From an uncultured Dongia sp. (lineage in GTDB: Bacteria > Pseudomonadota > Alphaproteobacteria > Dongiales > Dongiaceae), in NCBI RefSeq assembly GCF_936916975.1, contig NZ_CAKZGO010000004.1, forward strand, positions 248,001 to 312,000: a DNA stretch of 64,000 nt, in the 5' to 3' direction. Position numbers and translations under genes: made by a program. Shown one piece after another: positions 14,940-23,757 of this stretch (position 1 is the stretch's first letter; each line of letters starts with the position of its first letter). The notes below the pieces were generated by a model. It ran no database searches. It had not been told where the DNA came from and saw only the letters and a list, made by a program, of their open reading frames with translations.

Positions 14940-15908
14940 TCATCCATCTCTTGCCTCATCCGCCGCCAGCAGCGCGCTGCGCCCTGGCCGGGATTGGTCC
15001 ATGCGGGCGCGGAGGTCTTGCCGGCGTTCCACCACCGCATGGGGGTCCTGGTGGATGATGATCTCGGCGCCGGGGAATTCGGTTTGCAGCGCAGCCTCGA
15101 CCGCGTCGGAGATGACATGTGCCGCCATCAGCGAAATGTCATCGGGCAGTTCGAGATGGAACTGGATGAACACATCCTGCCCGGCCGCACGGGTGCGGAG
15201 GTCGTGGAGGTTGAGGGCCTGGGGGTGGCGTTTGACGATCTCCATGATGCGGGCGCGTTCGGAATCGCTCATCTCGCGGTCCATCAGCATGTCGAAGCTC
15301 TGCCGGCCGATGCGGATCGCGGTATAGGCGATGTAGATCGCCACCAAGAGCCCGAACAGCGGGTCGGTCCACCAGATACCGAATTCGGCCGAGATGACGA
15401 GGGCGGCGATGACGCTGAAATTCACCAGGAAATCGCTGCTGTAATGGGCGGAATCGGCGCTGACCGCGATCGACCCGGTGCGCTTTACGACATGGCGCTG
15501 CAGCAGGATGAGCCCGCCGGTGATGACGATCGAGAGCACCATGATGCCGATGCCGATCTCGGGATTTTCGACCGGCTTCGGGTGCCTGAAATGGTCGTAG
15601 ACCTCCATGAGGAGGAGAAGCGAGGAGCCGAGGATGAACGCCACCTGGACGAGGCCTGCCAGCGGTTCCGCCTTGCCATGGCCGAAGCGATGTTCGGCAT
15701 CGGCCGGCATCAGGGCATGGCGCACGGCCAGCAGATTGACCAGCGAAGCCGCGATGTCGAGGGCGGAGTCAAAGAGCGTCGAGAGCAGGCTCACCGAGCC
15801 GGTCGCGAGATAGGCGTAGAATTTGAGGCCGATCATGATGACGGCCGCCGCCACCGCCGCGTTGGTGGCCAGCCGCATGAGACGCGCGGCGTCTTCGCGG
15901 GTGGTCAT
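14940..15908 (-). CDS. Cation diffusion facilitator (CDF) metal exporter
   Basis: A 322-residue inner-membrane proton/metal antiporter, FieF/YiiP-like. Six membrane segments are visible, with metal-site motifs DSALDIAAS in helix 2 (D-x3-D) and SAHYSSD in helix 5 (H-x3-D), which together form the transport site. The cytoplasmic C-terminal domain has a ferredoxin-like fold with LHDLRTRAAGQDVFIQFHLEL and IIHQDPHAV. The D/D-H/D quartet fits the Zn/Fe/Cd branch. The ATG at 15908 begins directly after a palindromic repeat (copy B), which therefore lies in the 5' leader. Confidence 0.93.
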   Translation of the reverse strand: MTTREDAARLMRLATNAAVAAAVIMIGLKFYAYLATGSVSLLSTLFDSALDIAASLVNLLAVRHALMPADAEHRFGHGKAEPLAGLVQVAFILGSSLLLLMEVYDHFRHPKPVENPEIGIGIMVLSIVITGGLILLQRHVVKRTGSIAVSADSAHYSSDFLVNFSVIAALVISAEFGIWWTDPLFGLLVAIYIAYTAIRIGRQSFDMLMDREMSDSERARIMEIVKRHPQALNLHDLRTRAAGQDVFIQFHLELPDDISLMAAHVISDAVEAALQTEFPGAEIIIHQDPHAVVERRQDLRARMDQSRPGRSALLAADEARDG

Positions 15909-15914
15909 TTCAGA

Positions 15915-15951
15915 TCGTCATGGTCGGCGAAGGCCGACCACCCACGAGTTG
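15915..15951. repeat. Palindromic repeat, copy B
   Basis: TCGTCATGGTCGGCGAAG followed by GCCGACCACCCACGAGTT, the inverse orientation of copy A. It is immediately upstream of the CDF gene and is paired, 19 bases away, with copy C in the opposite orientation, making an inverted pair between the CDF and pdxH genes. Confidence 0.85.
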
Positions 15952-15970
15952 CTTTCTTTGCGCGGACGGA

Positions 15971-16009
15971 AATTCGTGGGTGGTCCGCCTTCGCGGACCA
16001 TGACGAATT
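15971..16009. repeat. Palindromic repeat, copy C (GGTCCGC stem)
   Basis: AATTCGTGGGT followed by GGTCCGC-CTTC-GCGGACC and ATGACGAATT. Relative to copies A and B, the fifth stem pair is C-G instead of G-C, with both sides changed. This is a compensatory change that keeps the hairpin. Confidence 0.85.
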
Positions 16010-16035
16010 GAAAGAGCGATATGTTGCCATATCCC

Positions 16036-16692
16036 TCACGGATAGAACTTCTCCGTCACCCAGGACTCGCCCCAGGCGGCACCCGGTGCCGGCGTGTAGA
16101 CCAGCCGGTCGTGGAGTCGGAACGGGCGGTCTTCCCAGAATTCGATATAGCTCGGCTTGATGCGGAAGCCGGACCAATGCGGCGGGCGCGGGATGGTGCC
16201 GATGGGGTGTTTCGCGGTGAACAGCGCCACGCGCTTTTCGAGATCGAAGCGGTTCTGCATCGGGCGCGACTGGATCGACGCCCAGGCGCCGAGCTGGCTG
16301 CTGCGCGGTCGCGAATGATAATAATCATCAGCTTCCTGATCCGTCACCACCTCGACCTCGCCTTCGACGCGGATCTGGCGGCGCAAGCTCTTCCAATGCA
16401 GCACGATCGCGGCTTTCATGGCGTGAAGGATCTGCGTGCCCTTCTTGCTTTCGAAATTGGTGTAGAAGACGAAGCCGCGTTCGTCGAAATCCTTCAGCAG
16501 CACCATGCGCACCGAGGGCATGCCATCCGCGCCGACGGTCGCCAGCGCCATGCCGTTGGGATCGTTGGGTTCGGAGGCTTCCGCTTCCTTCAGCCAGGCG
16601 GCGAATTGCTGGAAAGGCTCGCCCCAAGGATGGCGGGCTTTGGAGTCGAGATCTGCGTCGGTCGCGGTATCGGTCATGATCGGCCTGTTCAT
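16036..16692 (-). CDS. pdxH: Pyridoxamine/pyridoxine 5'-phosphate oxidase
   Basis: Makes pyridoxal 5'-phosphate from PNP or PMP using FMN and oxygen, in the cytoplasm. The 218 residues show FMN-binding [18 protein letters not shown] and [27 protein letters not shown], the [11 protein letters not shown] segment and the C-terminal signature [29 protein letters not shown] chose the ATG at 16692 ([10 protein letters not shown]) because AAAGGA lies five bases before it; a longer frame to 16803 overlaps the divergent lipoprotein gene. Its length matches the family. It is divergent from the glycine-zipper lipoprotein. Confidence 0.96.
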   Translation of the reverse strand: MNRPIMTDTATDADLDSKARHPWGEPFQQFAAWLKEAEASEPNDPNGMALATVGADGMPSVRMVLLKDFDERGFVFYTNFESKKGTQILHAMKAAIVLHWKSLRRQIRVEGEVEVVTDQEADDYYHSRPRSSQLGAWASIQSRPMQNRFDLEKRVALFTAKHPIGTIPRPPHWSGFRIKPSYIEFWEDRPFRLHDRLVYTPAPGAAWGESWVTEKFYP

Positions 16693-16787
16693 CACATTCC
16701 TTTGACCAACTTCTATAGCATTGAATTTGGAACCGGATGCCGCCATTTTCATTATGATTTCGGCGCCATTTGACACAGGATTCGGTG

Positions 16788-17306
16788 ATGAAAATGTCTG
16801 CACACATGTCGCGCGACGGCTTTGCCGGGAAGATCATCGCCGGCGCCCTGGTGGCTGCCCTGGCTTTGCCGCTCGCCGCCTGCTCCGCCAACTCCTATGG
16901 CGGGGGCAAGCAGAACACCGGGACCGTGCTGGGCGCCGTGGGCGGTGCAGCGGCGGGTGCTGCCATCGGCGGCAAGGATAATTGGTGGTGGGCGGCGGGC
17001 CTGGGTGCCCTGGCCGGCGGTGTGGTCGGCAACCAGGTCGGCGCCTATCTCGACCGCCAGGACCAGCAGACCTCCTACCAGACGGCCAACCGCGCGCTCA
17101 ATTCCGTGCCGGACGGGCAACAGGCCAAATGGTCCAATCCGCAGAACCAGACCAGCGGCTATACCAAGCCGACCGAGACGGTGCAGACGGCCAGCGGCCA
17201 GACCTGCCGCGAGTTCCAGACCGGCGTCACCGCGCAGGGCCAGACCAGCACCGGGACCGGCACGGCGTGCCGCCAGCCCGATGGCACTTGGAAAATCGTC
17301 CGCTAG
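16788..17306 (+). CDS. Glycine-zipper outer-membrane lipoprotein
   Basis: A 172-residue lipoprotein. The signal peptide ends in the lipobox LPLAAC (Cys about residue 26). A Gly-zipper follows ([18 protein letters not shown] and [19 protein letters not shown]), the arrangement of 17 kDa surface antigen / SlyB-like proteins. A C-terminal domain has the conserved Cys pair in [10 protein letters not shown] and [13 protein letters not shown]. It probably sits in the outer membrane facing the periplasm. The start at 16788 (MKMSAHMSR) was chosen over 16770 since the signal peptide then has a normal length. Confidence 0.88.
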   Translation: MKMSAHMSRDGFAGKIIAGALVAALALPLAACSANSYGGGKQNTGTVLGAVGGAAAGAAIGGKDNWWWAAGLGALAGGVVGNQVGAYLDRQDQQTSYQTANRALNSVPDGQQAKWSNPQNQTSGYTKPTETVQTASGQTCREFQTGVTAQGQTSTGTGTACRQPDGTWKIVR

Positions 17307-17353
17307 CCCCTATTTTTCTGCCATGACGAATTATTCGCGTGGCGGAAACCTGC

Positions 17354-18292
17354 ATGCCCGATCCCTATAAGACGCTGGGCGTCGGCCGACTCGCCACGGC
17401 AGATGAGATCAAGAAGGCTTATCGCAAGCTGGCGAAGAAGCTGCATCCCGATCTCAATCCCGGCGACAAGAAGATCGAGTCTCAGTTCAAAGAGATCAGC
17501 GCCGCCTATGACATGCTCTCGGATGTCGAGAAGCGGCGGAAATATGATCGCGGCGAGCTCGACGACAATGGCAATCCCCGCGCCGGCTTCCAGGCCGGCA
17601 ATCCCTGGGGCGCTGCGCGCCCGGGTGCCGGTCAGGCGGGTGGGCGCGCCCGCACGGCCAAGGATTTCGGCATCGACGAAGGCGACAATGACGAGATCTT
17701 CAAGGATTTCTTCGGCTTCGGTCGCGGCCGCAGCGGCTTCAAGATGCGCGGCGCCGACGTCACCTATCGGCTGGAAGTCGATTTCGTCGATGCCGTGAAT
17801 GGTGGCAAGAAGCGCCTAGGCCTCGCCGACGGGAAGACGCTCGATGTCACCTTGCCGCCCGGCACCGAGGATGGCAGCCAGCTGCGCCTCAAAGGCCAAG
17901 GCATGCCCGGCCAGGGGGGTGCCCCTAATGGCGATGCCTTTGTCGAGATCGGCGTGAAGGCGCATCCATTCTTCGAGCGCGACGGCCTCGACATCCTGCT
18001 GGAATGCCCGATCACCCTCACCGAAGCCGTGCTTGGCGGCACGGTGCAGGTGCCGACCATTGATGGCCGCGTGGCGCTCAAGGTGCCGATCGGCAGCAAT
18101 TCCGGCACGCAGTTACGCCTGAAGGGCAAGGGTATCTTGAACGCCAAGACCAAGGCGCGCGGCGATCAATATGTGCGCTTTGTCGTGACCTTGCCCGCCA
18201 ACATCGATGCCGATCTCGAAGCGAAGATCCGCGATTGGTCGAAGGCACATCCCTATGACGTGCGCGGCAAGTTCGACCTCAAGACTTCGTGA
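17354..18292 (+). CDS. DnaJ-class co-chaperone, CbpA-like
   Basis: A 312-residue J-protein without the zinc finger. The J domain (residues 1-70) has YKTLGVGRLATADEIKKAYR and the HPD triad in LHPDLNPGDKK. A Gly/Phe linker around 75-125 follows (GFQAGNPWGAARPGAGQ), then two DnaJ C-terminal beta domains (VTYRLEVDFVDAVNGGKK, LPPGTEDGSQLRLKGQG, LKVPIGSNSGTQLRLKGKG). It would stimulate DnaK ATPase. The ATG at 17354 gives MPDPYKTLGV, a normal start. CbpA and DjlA-type J-proteins share this layout; a CbpA-type role is inferred. Confidence 0.93.
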   Translation: MPDPYKTLGVGRLATADEIKKAYRKLAKKLHPDLNPGDKKIESQFKEISAAYDMLSDVEKRRKYDRGELDDNGNPRAGFQAGNPWGAARPGAGQAGGRARTAKDFGIDEGDNDEIFKDFFGFGRGRSGFKMRGADVTYRLEVDFVDAVNGGKKRLGLADGKTLDVTLPPGTEDGSQLRLKGQGMPGQGGAPNGDAFVEIGVKAHPFFERDGLDILLECPITLTEAVLGGTVQVPTIDGRVALKVPIGSNSGTQLRLKGKGILNAKTKARGDQYVRFVVTLPANIDADLEAKIRDWSKAHPYDVRGKFDLKTS

Positions 18293-18296
18293 GCCC

Positions 18297-18317
18297 TAGG
18301 CTTTTTTTAAGCCTATG
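18297..18317. terminator. Possible bidirectional terminator
   Basis: TAGGCTT-TTTTT-AAGCCTA is a perfect 7-bp stem with a T-rich loop, between the stop of the DnaJ-like gene (18292) and the stop of the convergent DMT exporter (18313). The sequence continues with CCTTTTTAAG. The stem is AT-moderate and there is no long T tail, so efficiency is uncertain. Confidence 0.4.
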
Positions 18318-19218
18318 CCTTTTTAAGATTCACGATCACCACGCCACCCAGCGCCAGCACGCCGCCCAGAATCCCCAAGAGGCCGGGCGTTTCAGAAAGC
18401 CAGACATAGCCCAGGGCGGTTGCCACCGGCGGAACGCAGTACATGAAGTTGGAGGCACGGCTGGCTGGCATGCGCGAGAGCACGATCGACCAGGTGCCAT
18501 AGGCAATGAGACTGGGCACGATGCCCAGATAGATCGCCGACAGCAGCGATTCCGTCGACGCCAGCGGCATCTGCGCGATGGCCGATGGCAAAGCCGGGGC
18601 CAGCAGCACTGCGCCGATCACCATGTTCCAGGCCGAGACGGTGAGCGGCTTGTGGCGCTGGAACAGCGGCTTCTGCACGATCGTGGTGACCGAGTTGCAA
18701 AGCGCGGCACCCAGGATCAGCAGCGCCCCCATATCGATCTGCATGGCCGACCCTTCGCCCAGGGCGATGAGGCCGATGCCGGCAAAGGACAGCAAGGTCC
18801 CGGCCCACGCCCATTTGCCGAAGCGCTCGCCCAGAATGGCGATGGCCATGAGAGCCGTGATGATCGGGTTGACGTTGATGATGAAGCTGGCGGGGCCCGC
18901 TGACACGGTCTGCTCGCCGATATTGAGCAGAATCGTATAGAGGCAGACGAAGAACAACCCGCCACTGGCAAAGCGCCACAGCTCGTTCCACCTTGGCAGG
19001 CTAGGCTTTGTGATCAGCAGGAAGAGTGCTGCCGGCAGGGCGGCGATGGCAAAGCGCACGGCACCGAGTTCCACAGGCCCGAAGCCCTGCAGCCCGGCGC
19101 GGATCGCCGGAAAGGCGCTGGCCCAGGCGAGGACCGTGACCGCCACGAAGACAAACGTCCCACGCTGGGCATTTCCGGTGGTGGAAGCTGGCATGGTCGG
19201 TGTTGACGTGACACTCAT
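18313..19218 (-). CDS. DMT/EamA-family exporter
   Basis: A 301-residue membrane protein with ten predicted helices in two EamA repeats. The first repeat begins TFVFVAVTVLAWASAFPAIRAGL (residues 20-42), and the second holds GALLILGAALCNSVTTIV and ALGYVWLSETPGLLGILGGVLALGGVVIV. Such proteins export amino acids or other metabolites; the substrate is unknown. I used ATG 19218 (MSVTSTP). It is divergent from the LysR gene at 19303, whose palindrome region could also affect it; LysR regulators often control a divergent exporter. Confidence 0.88.
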   Translation of the reverse strand: MSVTSTPTMPASTTGNAQRGTFVFVAVTVLAWASAFPAIRAGLQGFGPVELGAVRFAIAALPAALFLLITKPSLPRWNELWRFASGGLFFVCLYTILLNIGEQTVSAGPASFIINVNPIITALMAIAILGERFGKWAWAGTLLSFAGIGLIALGEGSAMQIDMGALLILGAALCNSVTTIVQKPLFQRHKPLTVSAWNMVIGAVLLAPALPSAIAQMPLASTESLLSAIYLGIVPSLIAYGTWSIVLSRMPASRASNFMYCVPPVATALGYVWLSETPGLLGILGGVLALGGVVIVNLKKA

Positions 19219-19290
19219 CTGGTCTGCTGCCTCTGTTGGGCGGGCACCATCCCAAATCTGCAGCCCCTTGACAAACGAACAAATGAACGC

Positions 19291-19317
19291 TGAGCTGTGA
19301 CTATGGATCACAGCTCA
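19291..19317. promoter_or_regulatory. Perfect palindrome over the LysR start codon
   Basis: Arms TGAGCTGTGA and TCACAGCTCA are perfectly complementary with a 7-base spacer that contains the LysR ATG (19303). At DNA level it has the symmetry of a regulator-binding site; at RNA level it would fold a hairpin that hides the start codon. A TTGACA (19268-19273) lies just upstream. Autoregulation is inferred. Confidence 0.6.
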
Positions 19318-20238
19318 GCCAACACCCTCCCGCCCCTGGACACCTTGCGCGCCTTCGAGGCGGCGGCGCGCGGCGGCAGCTTTTCAGCGGCCGCCAACAC
19401 GCTCAATCTCACCCATGGCGCAGTCAGCCGGCAGGTGGCGAAGCTGGAACATTGGCTGGGCCTCAAGCTCTTTGAGCGGCAGGCGCGTGGCGTCGCCCTG
19501 ACGCCGGAAGGGCAGCGGCTGTATCTGCGCACCGTTGATGCCTTCGCGCTTATCGCCGACACATCGGATCGCTGGACGGAATCCCGCGGCTCGGCGGTGG
19601 TGCGGCTCTCCACCATCCCCTCGGTCTGCGGCTTGTGGCTGATGCCGCGCCTCAAAAAATTCGAGAGCGGCAAGCCGAGCCTGCGGGTGACGCTGAGCGC
19701 CGATCATCGTCATGTCGATCTTGCCGATGACGGCATCGACCTCGCCATCCGCTGCGGCCGTGGTGCCATTCCCGGCCGCATTTCGCTGCAGCTGTTCGAG
19801 GAGCATTGCTTCCCGGTCGCGGCACCCGAACTCGCTGAGGAGATCGGCACCGGCGAAGGCGAGCCGGCGCGCTTCCTCGACCAGCCGCTCATCCACGATT
19901 CCGATGCCGCCGGCTGGCGCGCCTGGTTCATGGCGCAGAATCTCGATTATAAACCACGGCCCCATGACCGCCGCTTCGAGGATTACAATCTGGTGCTGGA
20001 CGCGGCGATGAACGGCCTCGGTGTGGCACTCGCACGACCGCCCCTGGTGGCCGACTTCATCCGTCAAGGCAAGCTGGTCGCGGTCGATCCAAGGAAGGTG
20101 CTCAACCCCTCCTCCTACTGGCTCGACCGGCCACCCGGGCCCGTGCGCGACGCCGCCGCCAGCCTCGCCCGCCGCATCGGTCGCGAGGCCGGTCTCGGCG
20201 CCGACGCTATTGCAGCCTTTCTGGTGGCCGAGCGTTGA
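19303..20238 (+). CDS. LysR-family transcriptional regulator, GcvA-like
   Basis: A 311-residue regulator. The winged helix-turn-helix is at residues 15-72 (LDTLRAFEAAARGGSFSAAA, then HGAVSRQVAKLEHWLGLKLF). The effector domain has LRVTLSADHRHVDLADDGIDLAIRCG, a GcvA-group hallmark. The family controls nearby metabolic genes. It is divergent from a DMT exporter and translationally coupled to the following PAS_5 gene (TTGA overlap). A palindrome covers its own start codon. An in-frame GTG at 19297 is an alternative start. Confidence 0.92.
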   Translation: MDHSSANTLPPLDTLRAFEAAARGGSFSAAANTLNLTHGAVSRQVAKLEHWLGLKLFERQARGVALTPEGQRLYLRTVDAFALIADTSDRWTESRGSAVVRLSTIPSVCGLWLMPRLKKFESGKPSLRVTLSADHRHVDLADDGIDLAIRCGRGAIPGRISLQLFEEHCFPVAAPELAEEIGTGEGEPARFLDQPLIHDSDAAGWRAWFMAQNLDYKPRPHDRRFEDYNLVLDAAMNGLGVALARPPLVADFIRQGKLVAVDPRKVLNPSSYWLDRPPGPVRDAAASLARRIGREAGLGADAIAAFLVAER

Positions 20239-20705
20239 CCGGAACGCGTGACACGATCGCAGCACTTGCAGCCTATTGGACCAGCCTCGCGGGGGGAAAG
20301 GTGCCGGCGCGCGACCTGCTGAACCCTGGGGCGATCCTGCCGCTGCTGCCCTGGCTGCTGCTATGCGATTTCGAACAGGATCCCTTTCGCGTGCGCTACC
20401 GGTTGACGGGAACGCTCGTCGACCAATGGAATCGCAGCAACATTACCGGCCGCTATCTCGACGAACTCGACGACGAGGGCTATCACGGTGCCGTCGACAA
20501 ATTGCAGGTCAGCTATCGCGATTGTTTTGACCGCGCAGCGCCGGTCATCGACGATTATGACTGGCCGGGTCCCCATGGCGGCGTGCTCAAGGTACGCTTC
20601 GGCCTATTCCCGTTGTTGTTGGATGGAACCATCCGTCAATGCCTCGCCATCGAGGACTATAGCGCCCTCCCGCATCGCTATGATGGCGGGCCGCTGGCGC
20701 GGTAG
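20235..20705 (+). CDS. PAS_5-type (PF07310-like) small protein, first of three paralogs
   Basis: A 156-residue protein starting at TTG 20235, overlapping the LysR stop in TTGA. It has the family pattern LLPWLLLCDFEQDPFRVRY-RLTGT (residues 34-58), GRYLDELD and a final LAIEDYSALP. The same spacing (I/LLPW..., DPFR...YR..GT, YLDEL, CLVLEDY) appears in the proteins at 32090 and 42700. PAS_5 proteins are common in Rhodospirillales; ligand and partner are unknown. Coupling to a LysR gene suggests that it modulates that regulator or shares its control. Confidence 0.78.
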   Translation: MTGTRDTIAALAAYWTSLAGGKVPARDLLNPGAILPLLPWLLLCDFEQDPFRVRYRLTGTLVDQWNRSNITGRYLDELDDEGYHGAVDKLQVSYRDCFDRAAPVIDDYDWPGPHGGVLKVRFGLFPLLLDGTIRQCLAIEDYSALPHRYDGGPLAR

Positions 20706-20723
20706 CAGCAAGGCCACATTCGC

Positions 20724-22001
20724 ATGATCTCTAAATTCCGGCCTTTCGCATTTGTTTGCACCCTCGCGGCGGCCATCATGCCGACGGGTCAAGCCGCAGC
20801 AGATACGCCAGCGCGTCAAGTTGCCGTACGCGCCTGTGGCGCGTTGCTGGCACGGGTGGCGGCATTTCCCGGCAACGGCCCGGTCTTTCTGCGCAGTTAT
20901 GACAGCGCTTTGGGCGAAGGTCTCGGCGTCGAACCGGTGCTGGGCGGCGCCTTCACCTATGACAATGCACTGGCGATCATCGCGCTGCATGCCTGCGGCG
21001 AGGATGCAGCAGCACGGCGGGTTGGCGATGCTTTGCTGGCGGCCGCGGAAGGCGACCGCCTGGGACCAGCGGGCCGGTTGCGCAATGCTTATCGACCCGG
21101 CCCGCTCACCGAGCATCCTGTGCCGCCGATGGGCTGGTGGAGTGAACAGGACAAGCGCTGGGTTGAATATCCCTATCAGGTCGGCACTGCCACAGGGAAT
21201 GTTGCCTGGGCCGCCTTGGCCCTGCTGACACTTGCCGAGGCGACAGGCGACAAACGCTACCTCGCGGGCGCCGCCAAGCTCGCCGATTGGGCCGTGGCGA
21301 CAACCTATGATGCACGACAACCTCCCGGCTTCAGCGGCGGCATCTATGGCTATGACGATAAGCCGGACCGCCAGACCTGGAAATCCACCGAGCACAACAC
21401 GGATCTCGCTGCGGTCTTCGATTGGCTCATCCGACTGCAGCCAGAAGAAAAATGGCGGGCGAACGCGCAGATCGCACGAGGATTCGTCGCGGCACAATGG
21501 GACGCAAGCAGCGGCCATTTCTGGGTCGGCACCACGCCCGATGGCAGCACGCCAAATCGCGGCAATGCCGGATTGGACGCGCAGCTTTGGCCGCCACTGC
21601 TGGCGGATGCACCGGTGGCCTGGCAGGCCTCGATCCATCACGCTGAACAGGCACATGGTGTGCGCAAGGAAAATGTCCTCACAGGATTCGATTTCAACGA
21701 TGATCGCGACGGTGTCTGGTGGGAGGGAACGGCGCAGGCCGCCCTGCTCTACCGCGCCTTGGGAAGAAGGCAGGATGCCGACCGACTCTTTGTGGCGATG
21801 ACCGATCAATTCAGTCCCGGCGGGATGATCTGGGCCACCGATTCAGCGCAGATCACAACCGGCTTCGCCCTGTCGCCCACCAGCACCACCGCCGATTTCT
21901 TTTACTTCCGGCTGCCGCATCTAGGTGCCACTGCCTGGGCGGCTCTCGCGGCCACCGGCTGGAATCCCTTGACCGGCGCGCGCGTCGCAGGAGATCAGTG
22001 A
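20724..22001 (+). CDS. Exported six-hairpin glycosidase-like protein
   Basis: A 425-residue protein with a cleavable signal peptide (FAFVCTLAAAIMPTGQAAA, cleavage near residue 26). The mature part alternates helices and W/G-rich loops with repeated phrases such as WAALALLTLAEATGDKRYLAGAAKLADWAV, TDLAAVFDWLIRL and DGVWWEGTAQAALLYRALGR, as in (alpha/alpha)6-barrel glycosidases and lyases. No single family is assured. It is 185 bases before a GMC oxidoreductase gene on the same strand, which suggests periplasmic carbohydrate processing followed by oxidation. Confidence 0.72.
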   Translation: MISKFRPFAFVCTLAAAIMPTGQAAADTPARQVAVRACGALLARVAAFPGNGPVFLRSYDSALGEGLGVEPVLGGAFTYDNALAIIALHACGEDAAARRVGDALLAAAEGDRLGPAGRLRNAYRPGPLTEHPVPPMGWWSEQDKRWVEYPYQVGTATGNVAWAALALLTLAEATGDKRYLAGAAKLADWAVATTYDARQPPGFSGGIYGYDDKPDRQTWKSTEHNTDLAAVFDWLIRLQPEEKWRANAQIARGFVAAQWDASSGHFWVGTTPDGSTPNRGNAGLDAQLWPPLLADAPVAWQASIHHAEQAHGVRKENVLTGFDFNDDRDGVWWEGTAQAALLYRALGRRQDADRLFVAMTDQFSPGGMIWATDSAQITTGFALSPTSTTADFFYFRLPHLGATAWAALAATGWNPLTGARVAGDQ

Positions 22002-22044
22002 AAGCGTGATTGAATAAGGCGGCATCTCGTCGCAGCCCCAGATA

Positions 22045-22101
22045 CCTTGTCATTCGGCCGCCTTGTCATTCGGCCGCCTCGTCATTCGGCCGCCTCGTCA
22101 T
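22045..22101. repeat. Tandem 16-base repeat
   Basis: Three and a half head-to-tail units of CCTTGTCATTCGGCCG, the second pair with one or two base changes (CCTCGTCATTCGGCCG). It fills most of the gap between the exported glycosidase-like gene and the GMC gene. I see no gene inside it. Confidence 0.85.
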
Positions 22102-22186
22102 GAATTTGTCATAGAGGAACTAAAATCGCGGCGAAGCTTTTCGTTCTCGTCCCTGATTGGCGGACGGTATCCAGGACGAAGCACTT

Positions 22187-23749
22187 ATGTTCATCGACGG
22201 CCGGCAGGTTCCCGACGGCACCATCATCGAGACCGACATCGCCATCATCGGCGCGGGTGCGGCCGGGATTACGCTGGCGCGGGAATTCATCGGCAGCCAG
22301 CGCCACGTCACGCTGATCGAAAGCGGCGGCCTTGAACCGGACGAGGCCACGCAGGCACTGTATGCGGGCGAGAGCAAGGGTGTCGACTATCCGCTGGAGG
22401 CGGCGCGGCTGCGCTATTTCGGCGGCAGCACCAATCATTGGGGCGGATTCTGCCGGCCGCTGGCGCCGATCGATTTCGAAGCACGATCATGGGTCCCGCA
22501 TTCCGGCTGGCCGATCACGCGCGCGACGCTCGATCCGTTTTACGCACGCGCGACAACGATCTGCCAATTGGGAGCAGGCCTCACCGCCGGCGATTTTGAC
22601 GACAGTGCTGCCTGGCGATTGCGGGCGGGTGGCAAGTCGTTGAATTGGCAATCGATCGATCTGCCCGGCGACGATTTCGTCACGCGCTTTTTCATCTATA
22701 GCAAACCCACGCATTTCGGTGAGGCCTATGGTGGCGAGATCGGGCGCGCCACCAACATCACCACTTATCTCAACAGCAATGTGACGGAGATCGTACCGGA
22801 TGCGGCCGTACAGCGCGTTGAGCGGCTGACCGTTGCGACGCTGGGGGTTGAGGGCCATCCTGGCCGGCGCTTCGAGATTCGTCCACGCATGACGATCCTT
22901 GCCTGTGGCGGAATCGAGAATGCGCGCTTGCTGCTGCTCTCCAACAGCGTGGCGACAGAGGGCCTCGGCAATGGCCGCGATCTCGTCGGCCGCTTCTTCA
23001 TGGAGCATGTGCATGTGCCGGGACAGATCGCCCTCATCGCTCTCGACGCGCGGGCGCGGATTGCCACCGGTTACGACGAGCCGCAGGTTGTGGGCGATGC
23101 CGAGGTGCGCGCTATTCTGATGCCGTCGGATGCCTATCTGCGGCGCGAACAGCGGCTGGGGCTCAACATCGCGATCTATCCGCAGCGGCCGGTTGCAGAA
23201 GGATCAGATGCCGAGCGACCTGTCGAGGCCGGCGTGCTGGGATTGCTGCGGTTGCCCGGCGCACCAGATGCAACGGTGGCCGGTGAGGCAACCCTCTTCG
23301 GCGCGTCCTGTGCGGCGGAGCCGATTCCCTCCCCCGACAACCGTGTCACCCTGTCGACGGACCGGGATGCACTGGGTTTGCCACGCACGCGGCTCGATTG
23401 GCGGCCGCTGCCGGTGGAGCAACGCGATCTGGCGCGCAACGTCGATGCGCTGGCGCGGAATTTCGGCGCCTGGGGCCACGGCATTGTGCGTGCCCTGTTC
23501 ACCGAACGGCCGGATTGGCAGGACGAGGATATCGGCTGGGGTAATCATCACATGGGCACGACGCGCATGGCGGCCGACCCGCAGGCAGGCGTGGTGGATG
23601 CCGATTGCCGCGTGCATGGCATCGACAACCTTTATGTCGCCGGCAGTTCCATCTTTCCGACCGGCGGTCCGGTCAACCCGACCTTCACCATCGTGGCCCT
23701 GGCGATGCGGCTCGCCGATCATCTCAAATCCCGCAAACTGGCCGGATGA
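22187..23749 (+). CDS. GMC-family FAD-dependent oxidoreductase
   Basis: A 520-residue flavoprotein. The FAD motif is IAIIGAGAAGITLAREF (residues 19-35), followed by the conserved GGSTNHWGGF and the C-terminal GSSIFPTGGPVNPTFTIVALA; the catalytic His is in GNHHMGTTRM. The order matches choline/sugar dehydrogenase-like GMC proteins. I chose ATG 22187 (MFIDGRQVPDG) with AGGACGAAG before it; a TTG 30 bases earlier is weaker. It overlaps the following small Tat protein in ATGA, like the subunits of membrane-linked sugar or alcohol dehydrogenases. The flavoprotein itself has no signal peptide, so it may be exported by hitch-hiking on the Tat subunit. Confidence 0.9.
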   Translation: MFIDGRQVPDGTIIETDIAIIGAGAAGITLAREFIGSQRHVTLIESGGLEPDEATQALYAGESKGVDYPLEAARLRYFGGSTNHWGGFCRPLAPIDFEARSWVPHSGWPITRATLDPFYARATTICQLGAGLTAGDFDDSAAWRLRAGGKSLNWQSIDLPGDDFVTRFFIYSKPTHFGEAYGGEIGRATNITTYLNSNVTEIVPDAAVQRVERLTVATLGVEGHPGRRFEIRPRMTILACGGIENARLLLLSNSVATEGLGNGRDLVGRFFMEHVHVPGQIALIALDARARIATGYDEPQVVGDAEVRAILMPSDAYLRREQRLGLNIAIYPQRPVAEGSDAERPVEAGVLGLLRLPGAPDATVAGEATLFGASCAAEPIPSPDNRVTLSTDRDALGLPRTRLDWRPLPVEQRDLARNVDALARNFGAWGHGIVRALFTERPDWQDEDIGWGNHHMGTTRMAADPQAGVVDADCRVHGIDNLYVAGSSIFPTGGPVNPTFTIVALAMRLADHLKSRKLAG

Positions 23750-23757
23750 GGAAAGAG

